A stretch of DNA of 64,000 nt from Burkholderiales bacterium (GCA_035560005.1 DATMAN010000039.1:49459-113458), one strand, 5' to 3'. Positions 1-9,153 are shown, counted from the stretch's first letter. Notes: generated by a model from the sequence alone, not told the origin. A program made the numbers and translations.

Positions 1-102
1 TGGACTCCCGGCTTGGCGACATCACAGCCGAGGTCAGGCGCGTGCGCCGAGTGCCCAAGAGCCTGCGAACACATGGCGCCCACCGAAGAACCTGAAGGCG
101 AA

Positions 103-1452
103 TCAGCGCCGCGCCAGGGCCTCCAGGAGCCTGGCGTGGATCCCGCCGAAGGCGCCGTTACTCATGATTACGACCTGGTCGCCGGCTCGAGCAGCCGCGA
201 CGATGGCCTTCACCAGCGTTTCGAGATCCCCGTGACACTCGGCGCGCGCACCCAGTGGGCTGAGCACTGCGCGCGCGTCCCATTTCAGGCCGTCGGTGTA
301 GCAGAACACCCGGTCGGCCGCAGCCAGACTCCCTGGCAAGGCCTCCTTCATCGCGCCGAGCTTCATCGTGTTCGAGCGCGGCTCCAGCACCGCCAGGATG
401 CGGGCGCCGCCGACTTGTTTGCGCAGTCCCGCAATGGTCGCCTCGATCGCGGTCGGATGGTGTGCAAAATCGTCGTAGACGGTCACGCCACCGGCCGTCC
501 CGCGCAGTTCCATGCGCCGCTTGACGTTGCGGAACGTGCTCAACGCCTCGACGGCCCTCGCGACCGGGATGCCGGCGTGGCGGGCCGCGGCCAGCGCCGC
601 CAGCGCGTTCATGCGGTTGTGCTCGCCCAGCAGCGCCCAGTGAACCCGGCCCTGCGGCTTGCCATTGAAGAACACCTCGAAAGCGCCGTCATCGGCAGGG
701 TCGCCGGCGGCCCAGCCGTCGGCCGTACCGAGCCACTCCACCGGCGTCCAGCAGCCGCGTTCGATGACGCGCCGAATGGTCGCCTCGCGTCCGTGGGCCA
801 CGATCAGGCCGTTGCCGGGAACGGTGCGCACCAGGTGGTGGAACTGGGTTTCGATCGCCGCCACATCGGGAAAGATGTCGGCGTGGTCGAACTCCAGATT
901 GTTCAGCACTGCGGTGCGCGGCCGGTAGTGCAGGAACTTGGAGCGCTTGTCGAAGAACGCGGTGTCGTATTCGTCGGCTTCGATCACGAAGAAGGCCGAG
1001 CCGGTTTCGCGTGCGGAGACGTCGAAGTTGATCGGCACGCCGCCGATCAAGAAACCCGGGTTCAAGCCCCCTTGCTGGAGAATCCAGGCGAGCATTGCGC
1101 TCGTGGTGGTCTTGCCGTGGGTGCCCGCCACCCCGAGCACCCACTTGGAGCGCAGCACGTTTTCGGCCAGCCACTGGGGCCCTGAGACGTAAGGCAGCCC
1201 GCGATCGAGGATCTCCTCGATCAGCGGGTTGCCGCGCGAGACCACGTTGCCGACCACGAACAGGTCCGGCTTCAGGTCGATCTGCTTCGGATCCCAGCCT
1301 TCGATCAGATGGATGCCCTGCGCCTGAAGTTGGGTGCTCATCGGCGGATAGACGTTGGCGTCGCAACCCGTGACGCGATAACCGGCCTGCCTCGCGATGA
1401 CCGCGATGCCGCCCATGAATGTGCCGCAGATGCCGAGGATGTGGATGTGCAT
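103..1452 (-). CDS. mpl: UDP-N-acetylmuramate:L-Ala-gamma-D-Glu-meso-DAP ligase
   Basis: Peptidoglycan recycling enzyme of the Mur ligase family. It joins the tripeptide recovered from old wall to UDP-MurNAc in the cytoplasm, using ATP. The 449 residues start with a Rossmann-like MurC-type domain (HILGICGTFMGG, residues 4-15). The ATP loop GTHGKTTT lies near residue 110, and the central and C-terminal Mur ligase domains follow (DDFAHHP near residue 325). Length fits Mpl, and the start MHIHILGICGT is the family's usual one, which favours Mpl over MurC. It is the last gene of a minus-strand run behind a dehalogenase-like gene and a methyltransferase gene. About 100 bases beyond its stop reach the window edge and hold no gene I can name. 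Confidence 0.95.
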   Translation of the reverse strand: MHIHILGICGTFMGGIAVIARQAGYRVTGCDANVYPPMSTQLQAQGIHLIEGWDPKQIDLKPDLFVVGNVVSRGNPLIEEILDRGLPYVSGPQWLAENVLRSKWVLGVAGTHGKTTTSAMLAWILQQGGLNPGFLIGGVPINFDVSARETGSAFFVIEADEYDTAFFDKRSKFLHYRPRTAVLNNLEFDHADIFPDVAAIETQFHHLVRTVPGNGLIVAHGREATIRRVIERGCWTPVEWLGTADGWAAGDPADDGAFEVFFNGKPQGRVHWALLGEHNRMNALAALAAARHAGIPVARAVEALSTFRNVKRRMELRGTAGGVTVYDDFAHHPTAIEATIAGLRKQVGGARILAVLEPRSNTMKLGAMKEALPGSLAAADRVFCYTDGLKWDARAVLSPLGARAECHGDLETLVKAIVAAARAGDQVVIMSNGAFGGIHARLLEALARR

Positions 1453-1469
1453 TCGCCAGTTCGATCAAT

Positions 1470-1531
1470 CACCGAGACACAGGAGCACAACTGTTCTTCG
1501 CAGTTCCGTGCGCCTCCGTATCTCTGCGGTG
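1470..1531. repeat. Degenerate inverted repeat before mpl
   Basis: CACCGAGACACAGGAGCAC (1470-1488) faces 1508-1531, whose complement reads CACCGCAGAGATACGGAGG. The 85-base gap between the dehalogenase-like gene and mpl is filled by this element. Confidence 0.5.
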
Positions 1532-1537
1532 GGTCAA

Positions 1538-2434
1538 TCAGTAAGCACGAAATGCTGCCAGCGCGGCGGCAGCGATTCTATCGCCCCATTCGGGAACGAA
1601 GTGGCCGGCTTCACTGACCTCCATCGGCGCCGGGCAGCCGCGGATCGTCCGCTGCAGCTGCCGCATCACCGGCGCCCCGAGCACCGGGTCCTGCATCCCG
1701 ATCGCCATGAACGCCTCGCCGCTCCACTGGCGCGACCACCAGTCGCGCGCCGCCCGCGAGATTTCCGCGCCGGGTGCGTCGGGGCGGTCGGGCACCAGTT
1801 GCGGAAAGCGCCGCACCCCGGCCTTGTAGCGTCCGTCGGGAAACGGTGCATCGTAGGCCGCCCGCTGCGCAGCCGTCAGATGCGGGCAGGCGCGACCGAG
1901 CAGCTTGCCCACCTCCATGTCCGGGTGCTCCGCAGCCCACTTGCGCCAGGCGAGAAAGCCCTCCGGCAGGGGAACGTCCCCGGTGCCGAGGGCGGTGTTC
2001 ATCACCAGCAGGCGCGCGAAGCGCTGCGGCATCTCCATCGGCAGGGTAAGGCCCAGCAAGCCGCCCCAGTCCTGGCACACCAGTGTCACGCGCTGCAGAT
2101 CCAGACGTTCGATGAACGCGCTGAGCAGGCCGCGGTGAAAATCGAACCCGTAGACCGCATCGTCCGCCGGCTTGTCGCTGCGGCCGAACCCGAAGAGATC
2201 GGGTGCGACCACGCGCAACCCTGCACCCACGAACACCGGAATCATGCGTCGATAGAGGTACGCCCAGGTCGGCTCGCCGTGCAGGCACAGAAACACCTCC
2301 GCGTGCGCCGGTCCTTCATCGACGTAGTGCAGCCGCAGCCCCTCGTAGCCCGGCAGATCGTCGAGATAGCGCGGCGCAAACGCAAATCCGGGCAGGTCGA
2401 CGAAACGCTCCTCGGGTGTGCGCAGAATGTCCAT
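1538..2434 (-). CDS. Haloalkane dehalogenase-like alpha/beta hydrolase (subfamily I type)
   Basis: A 298-residue alpha/beta hydrolase that resembles haloalkane dehalogenases (hydrolysis of a carbon-halogen bond to an alcohol). Visible are the oxyanion motif HGEPTW (52-57), the nucleophile elbow CQDWGG with Asp122 and the halide-binding Trp123, a late acid in GMQDPVLG (Asp249) and His278 in EAGHF. The acid lies after the cap, as in the DhlA/DhmA group. A second halide-binding Trp could be Trp163 or Trp166 in the cap. The start abuts the stop of the upstream methyltransferase gene, so the two are probably co-transcribed. The natural substrate cannot be read from sequence. An epoxide hydrolase is less likely because the Asp-Trp elbow and late acid fit dehalogenases. 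Confidence 0.82.
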   Translation of the reverse strand: MDILRTPEERFVDLPGFAFAPRYLDDLPGYEGLRLHYVDEGPAHAEVFLCLHGEPTWAYLYRRMIPVFVGAGLRVVAPDLFGFGRSDKPADDAVYGFDFHRGLLSAFIERLDLQRVTLVCQDWGGLLGLTLPMEMPQRFARLLVMNTALGTGDVPLPEGFLAWRKWAAEHPDMEVGKLLGRACPHLTAAQRAAYDAPFPDGRYKAGVRRFPQLVPDRPDAPGAEISRAARDWWSRQWSGEAFMAIGMQDPVLGAPVMRQLQRTIRGCPAPMEVSEAGHFVPEWGDRIAAAALAAFRAY

Positions 2435-3607
2435 TCAGAGAAGCCGCGACTGATCGCCGCGGGCAAAGCCCAGCAGGGGTGGCTCCACCCCCCGGCCCAG
2501 AGCGATCGCCTTGAACAGCTCGCCCATTTCCGCGGGCGAGACGAGTTTCTGCACCGCTGCGGCCTGCGGAAGGTAGCGTGCGGCGTCCTCGGCCGGCGTC
2601 TCCCTCAGGAGATCGATCAATCCGCAGTTCAGCAGAAACTGCGCCTGGGTGGTGTAGCCCAGCAGCGCCAAGCCTTCCTGCTGCGCCGCTTTGGCGACGG
2701 CGGTGAAGTCCAGGTGGGCCGTGATGTCCTGCAGGCCGGGCAGCGCGAAAGGGTCGTCGTGCACCCGGTGCCGGTAATGGCACATCAGCGTTCCCGTGTT
2801 GCGCTGCGGATGGTAGTACTCGGCGCGCCCGAATCCGTAGTCGATGAACAGCAATACGCCGCGCTCCAGACGCTGCGCGAGTGTAGCGACCAGTGCGCGG
2901 GCGTGCAGGCCGATCTCGCTCACGTAAGGCGGCGCAACCTCGATGGCCTGCGCCGCGCGCAGAAGCTGCGCGTCGGCCGGCCGCTCCCGCCAGACGAACG
3001 CGCCGCTTTCCAGCGCCACGCCGCGTTCCAGGATGTCCTGCTCGCGCCAGGCCACCACGTGCACCGGAAGCGCGTCGAGCACTTCGTTGGCCAGCACGAC
3101 GCCATGGATGCGCCGGGGCAGGACATCGACCCACGACACGCGCTCCAGCAGCCGCGGTGCGTGGCTGGCAAGCAGCGCGCGCTGGCGCTCGCGCAACTCC
3201 GGGCTGACTTCCAGGATGCGATAGCGCTGCGGCAGACGCCCGCCGCGCTCCATTTCGAGCAGCGCGCCGGCTGCGAGCCTTCCCGAGCCCGCACCCAGCT
3301 CCAGGATCTCCTCCGCGCCCGACGCGACGAGTTGAGCCAGCTGTCGGGCCACGGCGCGCGCGAACAGCGGGGAGATCTCCGGCGCAGTCGCGAAATCGCC
3401 GCACTCTCCGAGTTTGGCGGCGCCCGCCGTGTAGTAGCCCAGGCCGGGGGCGTAGAGCGCAAGGTCCATGTAGCGGGCAAAGGAGATCCATCCCCCCGCG
3501 GCGTCGATTTCGCAGGCGATGCGGGCCCGCAGCGCCTGGCTTGCCGCGAGCGCGTCCGCCCCGGGCAGGGGCAGTCTGGGACTGACAGTGCTTTGCGCTG
3601 CGGGCAT
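2435..3607 (-). CDS. MidA/NDUFAF7-type SAM-dependent methyltransferase
   Basis: Class I SAM-dependent methyltransferase of the COG1565 family, whose eukaryotic relatives methylate an arginine of a respiratory complex I subunit. The bacterial target is not settled. The SAM-binding motif ELGAGSGR lies near residue 103 and the family signature with GYY and DFxTAPEISPLF near 58-82. I start at the ATG at 3607 (MPAAQS), giving 390 residues. An ATG 21 codons upstream is open but lies close to the divergent SDR gene and adds a tail without similarity. It is first in a run with the dehalogenase-like gene and mpl. Confidence 0.85.
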   Translation of the reverse strand: MPAAQSTVSPRLPLPGADALAASQALRARIACEIDAAGGWISFARYMDLALYAPGLGYYTAGAAKLGECGDFATAPEISPLFARAVARQLAQLVASGAEEILELGAGSGRLAAGALLEMERGGRLPQRYRILEVSPELRERQRALLASHAPRLLERVSWVDVLPRRIHGVVLANEVLDALPVHVVAWREQDILERGVALESGAFVWRERPADAQLLRAAQAIEVAPPYVSEIGLHARALVATLAQRLERGVLLFIDYGFGRAEYYHPQRNTGTLMCHYRHRVHDDPFALPGLQDITAHLDFTAVAKAAQQEGLALLGYTTQAQFLLNCGLIDLLRETPAEDAARYLPQAAAVQKLVSPAEMGELFKAIALGRGVEPPLLGFARGDQSRLL

Positions 3608-3631
3608 GGCAAGAGCGGGAGGCGCTTGGGC

Positions 3632-3637
3632 TAGAAT
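3632..3637 (+). promoter_or_regulatory. Possible -10 element of the SDR-folB-ttcA operon
   Basis: The 77-base divergent gap between the methyltransferase and SDR genes contains TAGAAT on the plus strand, about 48 bases before the SDR start. No convincing -35 hexamer sits 16-18 bases upstream, so this is only a suggestion. Confidence 0.3.
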
Positions 3638-3684
3638 CGCCATTCTTCCCGCCACCCGCGAACGCCGCAACTTTCCAGCCGCCG

Positions 3685-4458
3685 ATGAACGAGACCCCAG
3701 GATACGGCAGGGCCGCTCTGGTGACCGGCGCGGCCAGGCGCATCGGACGCGCGATCGCGCTCGGTCTGGCCGAGGACGGCTGGGACGTCGCGGTTCACTA
3801 TCACCACTCGCGCGACGAGGCGCAAGCGCTGGTGCGTGCGCTGCGCGCGCAGGGCGCGCATGCGATGGCGATCGACTGCGATCTGGGCGATCCGAAGGCC
3901 GTGCTGCAACTGGTGCCCGAATGCGCGCGCCGGCTCGGCCCGCTTTCGCTGCTCGTGAACAATGCCTCGGTGTTCGAATACGACGACGTGGACGCCTTCG
4001 ACGTCCAGCAGTGGGATCGCCATCAGGCCGTCAACCTGCGCGCGCCCATCGTGCTGGCGCGTGCCTTGGCAAGACAGCTTCCGCCCGACACCGTGGGCTG
4101 CGTGATCAACCTGCTCGACCAGAAGGTTTTCAATCTCAATCCCGACTTTCTGTCCTACACGCTCAGCAAAATCGCGCTGGAGGGCGCCACGCGGCTGCTG
4201 GCGCTCGCGCTGGCGCCGCGCGTACGCGTGTGCGGCATCGCGCCGGGGATCACGCTGCGCAGCGGACAGCAGACCGACGAGAACTTCCAGCGCGCGCACC
4301 GCTTGGCGCCGCTCGGGCGCAGCTCGGAGCCGGCCGACATCGTGCAGGCCGTGCGTTACGCGGTGGCCGCCGGCGCGCTCACGGGAACGACCATTGTCGT
4401 GGATGGCGGACAGCACCTGTGGCCGTCGCGGCGCGACGTGCAGTTCGAGGCGAAATAG
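3685..4458 (+). CDS. SDR oxidoreductase, pteridine reductase / FolM-like
   Basis: A 257-residue short-chain dehydrogenase. The NADPH motif TGAARRIG (14-21) carries the Arg-Arg pattern of pteridine reductases (PTR1/FolM) rather than the usual TGxxxGIG. The Asp-Tyr-Lys set of PTR1 can be placed at Asp145 (LLDQK), Tyr158 and Lys162 (YTLSK). NNAS sits at 92-95. The stop codon touches the ATG of folB, which supports a role in pterin/folate reduction, for example dihydromonapterin or dihydrofolate reductase activity. A generic 3-oxoacyl reductase is the alternative, but motif and context argue against it. Confidence 0.8.
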   Translation: MNETPGYGRAALVTGAARRIGRAIALGLAEDGWDVAVHYHHSRDEAQALVRALRAQGAHAMAIDCDLGDPKAVLQLVPECARRLGPLSLLVNNASVFEYDDVDAFDVQQWDRHQAVNLRAPIVLARALARQLPPDTVGCVINLLDQKVFNLNPDFLSYTLSKIALEGATRLLALALAPRVRVCGIAPGITLRSGQQTDENFQRAHRLAPLGRSSEPADIVQAVRYAVAAGALTGTTIVVDGGQHLWPSRRDVQFEAK

Positions 4459-4875
4459 ATGAAGATCGACGTGGCGCAGCCACGCGGGGCTGCGGAAATG
4501 GCGGTCGCGCTCAAGCTGAAGCAGGCGCGGCGCATCTTCCTGCGCAATTTCGTCACGCAGATCTCGATGGGCATACACGCCCACGAGAAGGCAGCGCGGC
4601 AGCGCGTGATCGTCAATGTCGATCTGTACCTCGATCCGGAAGGCCGCATCGAGCGCGACTCGATCCGCGAGACGGTGGACTACGACTTTCTGCGCGAGGA
4701 GATCGAGCGCATCGCCAACAGCGGGCACTTCCATCTCCAGGAGACCTTCTGCGAGCGCATCCTCGCGGTGTGCCTGGAAAAGCCCGGCGTGATCGCCGCC
4801 CGCGTGGCGAGCGAGAAGCCCGATGTCTACCCGGATTGCGAGGCCGTCGGCTTCGAGGTCTTTCGGGTAAAGTAA
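4459..4875 (+). CDS. folB: Dihydroneopterin aldolase
   Basis: Cleaves 7,8-dihydroneopterin to 6-hydroxymethyl-dihydropterin in folate synthesis. Family motifs are visible: GIHAHEK (the conserved Gly-x-x-x-x-Glu segment), ETVDYDFL, the catalytic-region [10 protein letters not shown], and [16 protein letters not shown], whose Lys matches the active-site lysine. At 138 residues it is about 20 longer than typical FolB, and the excess is N-terminal. The ATG follows the SDR stop without a gap, but a start at internal Met14 would give a more usual length. Confidence 0.9.
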   Translation: MKIDVAQPRGAAEMAVALKLKQARRIFLRNFVTQISMGIHAHEKAARQRVIVNVDLYLDPEGRIERDSIRETVDYDFLREEIERIANSGHFHLQETFCERILAVCLEKPGVIAARVASEKPDVYPDCEAVGFEVFRVK

Positions 4876-4879
4876 GTAC

Positions 4880-5770
4880 ATGTTCGATCCGCAAAGACAG
4901 GTCTACGAGGGCAACAAGCTCGCCAAGCGGCTGCGCCGCCTGGTGGGGGAAGCCATTGCCGATTTCGACATGATCCAAGCCGGGGACAAGGTCATGGTGT
5001 GCCTGTCCGGAGGCAAGGACAGCTATGCCCTGCTCGACATCCTGCTCTCGCTCAAGGAGCACGCCCCGGTGGACTTCGACATCGTGGCGGTGAATCTGGA
5101 TCAGAAACACCCCGGATTTCCCGCGCACGTACTGCCCGAATACCTGGGCGCCCGCGGCGTCCCGTTTCGCATCCTCGAGCAGGACACCTACAGCGTCGTC
5201 AAGCGCGTGGTCCCCGAGGGCAAGACCCTGTGCGGGCTGTGCTCCCGGCTGCGGCGTGGTGCGCTGTATCGCGCCGCCACCGAGCTGGGCGCCACCAAGA
5301 TCGCGCTCGGACACCACCGCGATGACATCCTGGAAACCTTTTTCCTCAACCTGTTTCACGGCGGCCGGTTGAAGGCCATGCCGCCCAAACTGGCCTCCGA
5401 CGACGGACGTCACATCGTGATCCGCCCCCTCGCCTATTGCAGGGAGAAGGACCTTTCGGCCTATGCGGCATTGCGCGAGTTCCCGCTCGTCCCGTGCAAC
5501 CTGTGCGGGTCGCAGGACAAGCTGCAGCGCCAGGTCGTCAAGGACATGCTGCGCGATTGGGAGCGGCGTTTCCCGGGCAGGCTGGAGACCATGTTCGCCG
5601 CGCTCCAGCGGGTCGTGCCTTCCCACCTGCTCGATCCGAGGTGCTTCGACTTCGCGAAGCTCAAGACGCAAGATGAAGCCTACCTGACCGGGGAGCTTGC
5701 GCTCGACGAGCAGCGCTACCCGGCCACGCTGATCCGGCTTCCGCTTCCCAAATCCGTCAAGAGCAGTTGA
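4880..5770 (+). CDS. ttcA: tRNA 2-thiocytidine(32) synthetase TtcA
   Basis: ATP-dependent thiolation of cytidine 32 in tRNA; an iron-sulfur enzyme. The PP-loop SGGKDS is at 43-48. The Cys pair C118/C121 (LCGLC) and a later CNLC (C206/C209) supply the cluster ligands known for TtcA. Length 296 fits. It starts four bases after folB and four bases before the YeeE-like gene, so it is in the same transcription unit. Confidence 0.95.
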   Translation: MFDPQRQVYEGNKLAKRLRRLVGEAIADFDMIQAGDKVMVCLSGGKDSYALLDILLSLKEHAPVDFDIVAVNLDQKHPGFPAHVLPEYLGARGVPFRILEQDTYSVVKRVVPEGKTLCGLCSRLRRGALYRAATELGATKIALGHHRDDILETFFLNLFHGGRLKAMPPKLASDDGRHIVIRPLAYCREKDLSAYAALREFPLVPCNLCGSQDKLQRQVVKDMLRDWERRFPGRLETMFAALQRVVPSHLLDPRCFDFAKLKTQDEAYLTGELALDEQRYPATLIRLPLPKSVKSS

Positions 5771-5774
5771 CCCC

Positions 5775-6203
5775 ATGAACGTGGCAGAGTTTGCGCCAGT
5801 ACCGGCATTGCTCGGCGGCGCGCTGATCGGATTGGCCGCCGCCGGCCTGTGGTGGCTGCTGGGCCGTATCGCAGGGGTATCCAATGTCCTGGGCGGCGCC
5901 GTGCTGTTGCGCGAGCCACGGGGCGGCTGGCGCTGGGCTTTCCTCGCCGGCTTGCTGGTGTCGGGGGCGGGCGCCGCAGTCGCCCTGCCTTGGGCGGTCC
6001 AGTTCCAGCTCGATGCCGGCTACGCCCAACTTGTCCTGGCTGGAGTGCTCGTGGGCTTCGGCACGCAGCTCGGCAGCGGATGCACCAGCGGCCACGGTGT
6101 GTGCGGCGTCTCGCGCCTGTCGCCGCGCTCGCTGGTAGCCACCGGCGTGTTCATGGCGACCGGTGTGGCAGCCGTGTATCTGACCCGGCACCTGCTGGCA
6201 TGA
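5775..6203 (+). CDS. YeeE/YedE family half-transporter, first half
   Basis: A 142-residue inner-membrane protein with about four hydrophobic segments. It carries the family motif GSGCTSGHGVCG (near residues 100-111), whose cysteines take part in sulfur-compound uptake in the YeeE/TsuA thiosulfate transporters. Here the transporter is encoded as two short halves. The stop overlaps the ATG of the second half. Thiosulfate or another sulfur species is the likely cargo, but no TusA-like partner gene is in view. Confidence 0.85.
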   Translation: MNVAEFAPVPALLGGALIGLAAAGLWWLLGRIAGVSNVLGGAVLLREPRGGWRWAFLAGLLVSGAGAAVALPWAVQFQLDAGYAQLVLAGVLVGFGTQLGSGCTSGHGVCGVSRLSPRSLVATGVFMATGVAAVYLTRHLLA

Positions 6204-6622
6204 AGCGCGCGCTCGTTGCTTTCGCCTGCGGCCTGCTGTTCGGCATCGGGCTCATCGTTTCGCAGATGAGCAATCCCGCCAGGGTCATCGGCTTCCTCGA
6301 CGTCGCCGGCCGATGGGATCCATCGCTTGCGTTCGTCATGGCCGGTGCGGTCGCGGTCTTTGCGCTGCTCTACCGGGCGGCGCTGCGACGGCGCGCGCCG
6401 CTGCTCGACGAACGCTTTTTCGTGCCCGAAAGCACGCAGATCGACGCAAACCTGGTCTCCGGCGCGGCGATCTTCGGCGTGGGTTGGGGCCTGAGCGGCT
6501 TCTGCCCGGGACCGGCCGTGGTCTCCGCCGGCTTCGGCGACCCGCGCGTCTGGGCCTTTCTCGCCGCCGTCATCGCCGGCATGGTGATCTTCCGCTGGGT
6601 GCTAGGCCGCAAGCCCGACTGA
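6200..6622 (+). CDS. YeeE/YedE family half-transporter, second half (DUF6691 type)
   Basis: A 140-residue membrane protein with start MKRALVAFACGLLFG and the matching half-motif SGFCPGPA (near 97-104). It overlaps the preceding half by ATGA (start 6200) and probably forms one transporter with it. A canonical terminator begins 42 bases after its stop, so it closes the folB-ttcA-yeeE unit. Function is inferred from the family only. Confidence 0.85.
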   Translation: MKRALVAFACGLLFGIGLIVSQMSNPARVIGFLDVAGRWDPSLAFVMAGAVAVFALLYRAALRRRAPLLDERFFVPESTQIDANLVSGAAIFGVGWGLSGFCPGPAVVSAGFGDPRVWAFLAAVIAGMVIFRWVLGRKPD

Positions 6623-6664
6623 AGCTTGTTTATCCGCGCGGCATCACCTACACTTCGCCGCTGT

Positions 6665-6692
6665 CGCGCCCCTCCGGGCGCGATTCTTTTTT
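6665..6692 (+). terminator. Intrinsic terminator after the YeeE pair
   Basis: A perfect 7-bp GC stem (CGCGCCC / GGGCGCG at 6665-6671 and 6676-6682) with a CTCC loop, followed by ATTCTTTTTT. This is a textbook Rho-independent terminator on the plus strand, lying between the YeeE pair and the aminotransferase gene. Confidence 0.9.
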
Positions 6693-6715
6693 GTGCAGTG
6701 ACAGGAAACCCGTTC

Positions 6716-7948
6716 ATGGACGCCAAGCCCGTCAGGAAGATCGGCCCGTTCTATCCACCGCAGCGCACCCTGATGGGACCTGGTCCCTCGGAGATCCACC
6801 CACGCGTCTTTTCCGCGATGGGCCGGCCGACCATCGGCTACCTGGATCCGGTCTTCGTGGAAATGATGGAGGAGCTCAAGGAGCTGCTGCGCTATGCGTT
6901 TCGCACCAAGAACGCACTGACCTTCCCGGTGTCCGGACCCGGCTCGGTCGGTATGGAGATGTGCTTCGTCAATCTGGTCGATCCGGGCGACAAGGTCATC
7001 GTCTGCCGCAACGGTGTCTTCGGCGCACGCATGATCGAGAACGTGCAGCGGATCGGGGGCGTGCCGATCGTGGTGGACGACCAGTGGGGCAAGCCGGTGG
7101 ATCCCGGCAAGGTGGCAGACGCGTTCAGGAAGCATCCGGATGCAAGGATCCTGGCGTTCGTGCACGCCGAGACCTCGACGGGGGTGGCCTCGGACGCGAA
7201 GACTCTGGCGGCCATCGCCCGCCAGCACGGGGCCTGGACGATCGTGGACGCGGTCACTTCGCTGGGCGGCACGCCGGTGCTGGTGGACGAATGGGGGCTG
7301 GACGCGGTGTATTCGGCCAGTCAGAAGTGCCTGTCCTGCACGCCCGGCCTGTCGCCGGTCACCTTCAGCGATCGCGTGGTCGAGCGGGTGAGATCACGCA
7401 GCCGCAAGGGGCAGAGCTGGTTCATGGACCTGAACCTGTTACTCGGTTACTGGAGTGCGACCACCCGCACCTACCACCACACGGCGCCGACCAATTCGCT
7501 CTACGCGCTGCACGAAGCGCTGCTGATGCTGAAGGAAGAAGGACTGGAAAACGCCTGGGCGAGGCATCAGCGCAATTACCGTGCGCTGAAGGCGGGCCTG
7601 GAAACCCTGGGGCTCGCCTACCTCGTCGAAGAGCCGCACCGCCTGCCGCAGATGAACGCGGTCTACGTCAAACCGGGACTGGACGAAAAGGAGGTCCGCC
7701 GGCGCCTGCTGCTCGAGTTCAACCTGGAGATCGGCGCCGGCCTGGGCGATCTGGCGGGCAGGATCTGGCGCTTCGGCATCATGGGCTACTCGTGCAAGAT
7801 GGAAAACGTGATGCTGGCCATCTGCGCGCTGGAGGCGCTGTTCGCCGACATGGGTGCGGCTGTCGAGCCGGGGGCGGCGGAGGCGGCCGCCTACCACGCC
7901 TACGCTGCCCATCCGCTGCGTGCATCCGCTGCACGCGCCCTCGCCTGA
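6716..7948 (+). CDS. Class V aminotransferase, serine/alanine-glyoxylate type
   Basis: PLP-dependent enzyme of fold type I, class V, moving an amino group from serine or alanine to glyoxylate. Starting at ATG 6716 (MDAKPVRK, preceded by AGGAAA) gives 410 residues. The substrate motif GPGPSE is at 21-26, the ring-nitrogen Asp at 178 (IVDAV) and the PLP Lys at 204 (SASQK). An ORF open 30 codons further upstream runs through the terminator and is rejected as the start. The gene stands alone after the terminator. Ureidoglycine-glyoxylate aminotransferase is a possible alternative, but no purine-catabolism genes are near. Nearby C1 and glycine genes favour serine-glyoxylate. Confidence 0.85.
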   Translation: MDAKPVRKIGPFYPPQRTLMGPGPSEIHPRVFSAMGRPTIGYLDPVFVEMMEELKELLRYAFRTKNALTFPVSGPGSVGMEMCFVNLVDPGDKVIVCRNGVFGARMIENVQRIGGVPIVVDDQWGKPVDPGKVADAFRKHPDARILAFVHAETSTGVASDAKTLAAIARQHGAWTIVDAVTSLGGTPVLVDEWGLDAVYSASQKCLSCTPGLSPVTFSDRVVERVRSRSRKGQSWFMDLNLLLGYWSATTRTYHHTAPTNSLYALHEALLMLKEEGLENAWARHQRNYRALKAGLETLGLAYLVEEPHRLPQMNAVYVKPGLDEKEVRRRLLLEFNLEIGAGLGDLAGRIWRFGIMGYSCKMENVMLAICALEALFADMGAAVEPGAAEAAAYHAYAAHPLRASAARALA

Positions 7949-8064
7949 CGATCGAGAGCTGCGAACTACCACGGACACCGAGAACTTGAAAAGTCGATCG
8001 AACGTGAAATCCGGATTGCACGATCGATCCGGAGCGCTCGACTCGTGACGACGCAAGAGCTTGC

Positions 8065-8211
8065 ACCACGCAGGACACGCAGCGAGAAGAGGACGAGAAA
8101 CAACCTTACGGGAGAAGAGCCCGGCAACCATCAATCGCAGCACCCGGCCCCCCGTCCATGACCCGTTCTGCCTCTTTGTCGCTTTAGTTTTTCTTCCGCG
8201 TTCTGCGTGGT
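8065..8211. repeat. Degenerate inverted repeat, ACCACGCAG-type arms
   Basis: The 263-base gap between the convergent aminotransferase and metF genes holds two purine-rich arms in inverse orientation: 8065-8090 beginning ACCACGCAGGACACGC, and 8191-8211 whose complement begins ACCACGCAGAACGCGG. No gene or T-tract terminator was found in the gap. Similar arms occur at three other gaps of the window. Confidence 0.55.
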
Positions 8212-9072
8212 TCACCCCTGTTTGTCCAGGCCGAGGCGCTGCCAGATGATGCTCGTTGGGCCGGCCTGGTTCAGGGTGTAGAAATGCAGACCCGGGGCGC
8301 CGTGACGCAGCAGGCGCTCGCAGAGCTGTGTGACGACGTCCAGCCCGAAAGCCTTGATGGAGTCGCTGTCGTCACCGTAGCCCTCCAGCTTGCGCCGGAT
8401 CCAGCGCGGGATCTCCGCGCCGCAGGCGTCGGAAAACCGGGCAAGCTGGGCAAAGCGATTGATGGGCATGATGCCGGGGACGATCGGCACGTCGATGCCC
8501 ATGGCCGCGCACTCGTCCCGGAAGTGGTAGTACGCATCGGGGTTGAAGAAATACTGCGTGATCGCCGAGTCCGCGCCGGCTTCGATCTTGCGCTTGAAGT
8601 TGAGCAGATCCTCCTGCGCCGAGCGCGCCTGGGGATGGTATTCGGGGTAGGCCGCCACCTCGATGTGGAAAGTGTCCCCGTACTGGCTGCGGATGAACGC
8701 GACCAAGTCCGCGGCGTAACGGAACTCCCCGGCCTGCGCCATGCCCGACGGCAGGTCGCCGCGCAGAGCGACCACGCGGCGGATGCCGTGCGCCTTGTAG
8801 CTGTCGAGCATCGCGCGGATGCTCTCGCGCGTCGAAGCGATGCAGGAGATGTGCGGCGCGACCCGATGCCCTTCCCTCTGGATCTCGAGCACGATGGCCT
8901 CGGTGCGATCGCGGGTGGACCCGCCCGCGCCGAAGGTCACCGAAAAATAGTCCGGGCGCAGCTCGGCGAGCTGCCTGCGGGTCACCCGCAGCTTGTCCAC
9001 GCCCTCCGGCGTCTGGGGCGGGAAGAGCTCGAAACTCAGGACCAGCGACGAGGGACGGGTAAGGAGTGACAT
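8212..9072 (-). CDS. metF: 5,10-methylenetetrahydrofolate reductase
   Basis: FAD enzyme that makes 5-methyl-THF for methionine synthesis. The 286 residues show the N-terminal SFELFPP with catalytic Glu15, the VTFGAGGST segment near residue 45, and the late FYTLN segment near the C terminus, all typical of MetF. It lies 143 bases downstream of ahcY on the same strand, so it is probably under the same SAH-riboswitch promoter. Confidence 0.95.
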   Translation of the reverse strand: MSLLTRPSSLVLSFELFPPQTPEGVDKLRVTRRQLAELRPDYFSVTFGAGGSTRDRTEAIVLEIQREGHRVAPHISCIASTRESIRAMLDSYKAHGIRRVVALRGDLPSGMAQAGEFRYAADLVAFIRSQYGDTFHIEVAAYPEYHPQARSAQEDLLNFKRKIEAGADSAITQYFFNPDAYYHFRDECAAMGIDVPIVPGIMPINRFAQLARFSDACGAEIPRWIRRKLEGYGDDSDSIKAFGLDVVTQLCERLLRHGAPGLHFYTLNQAGPTSIIWQRLGLDKQG

Positions 9073-9153
9073 GCAAACACAGCGTTCTCACTGGCTGACG
9101 AGCGCGGAAATTGAGCGCACAGGATCTGGGGTGTTCTCAAGAATGTCGCGGTG

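Noticed and set aside
1..102. A gene running off the left edge
   Set aside because: None of the frames in the first 102 bases gives a recognisable protein end or start.
1397..3634. A 745-codon open frame on the plus strand
   Set aside because: It lies antisense to the dehalogenase-like and methyltransferase genes, shows no family motif, and is explained by high GC.
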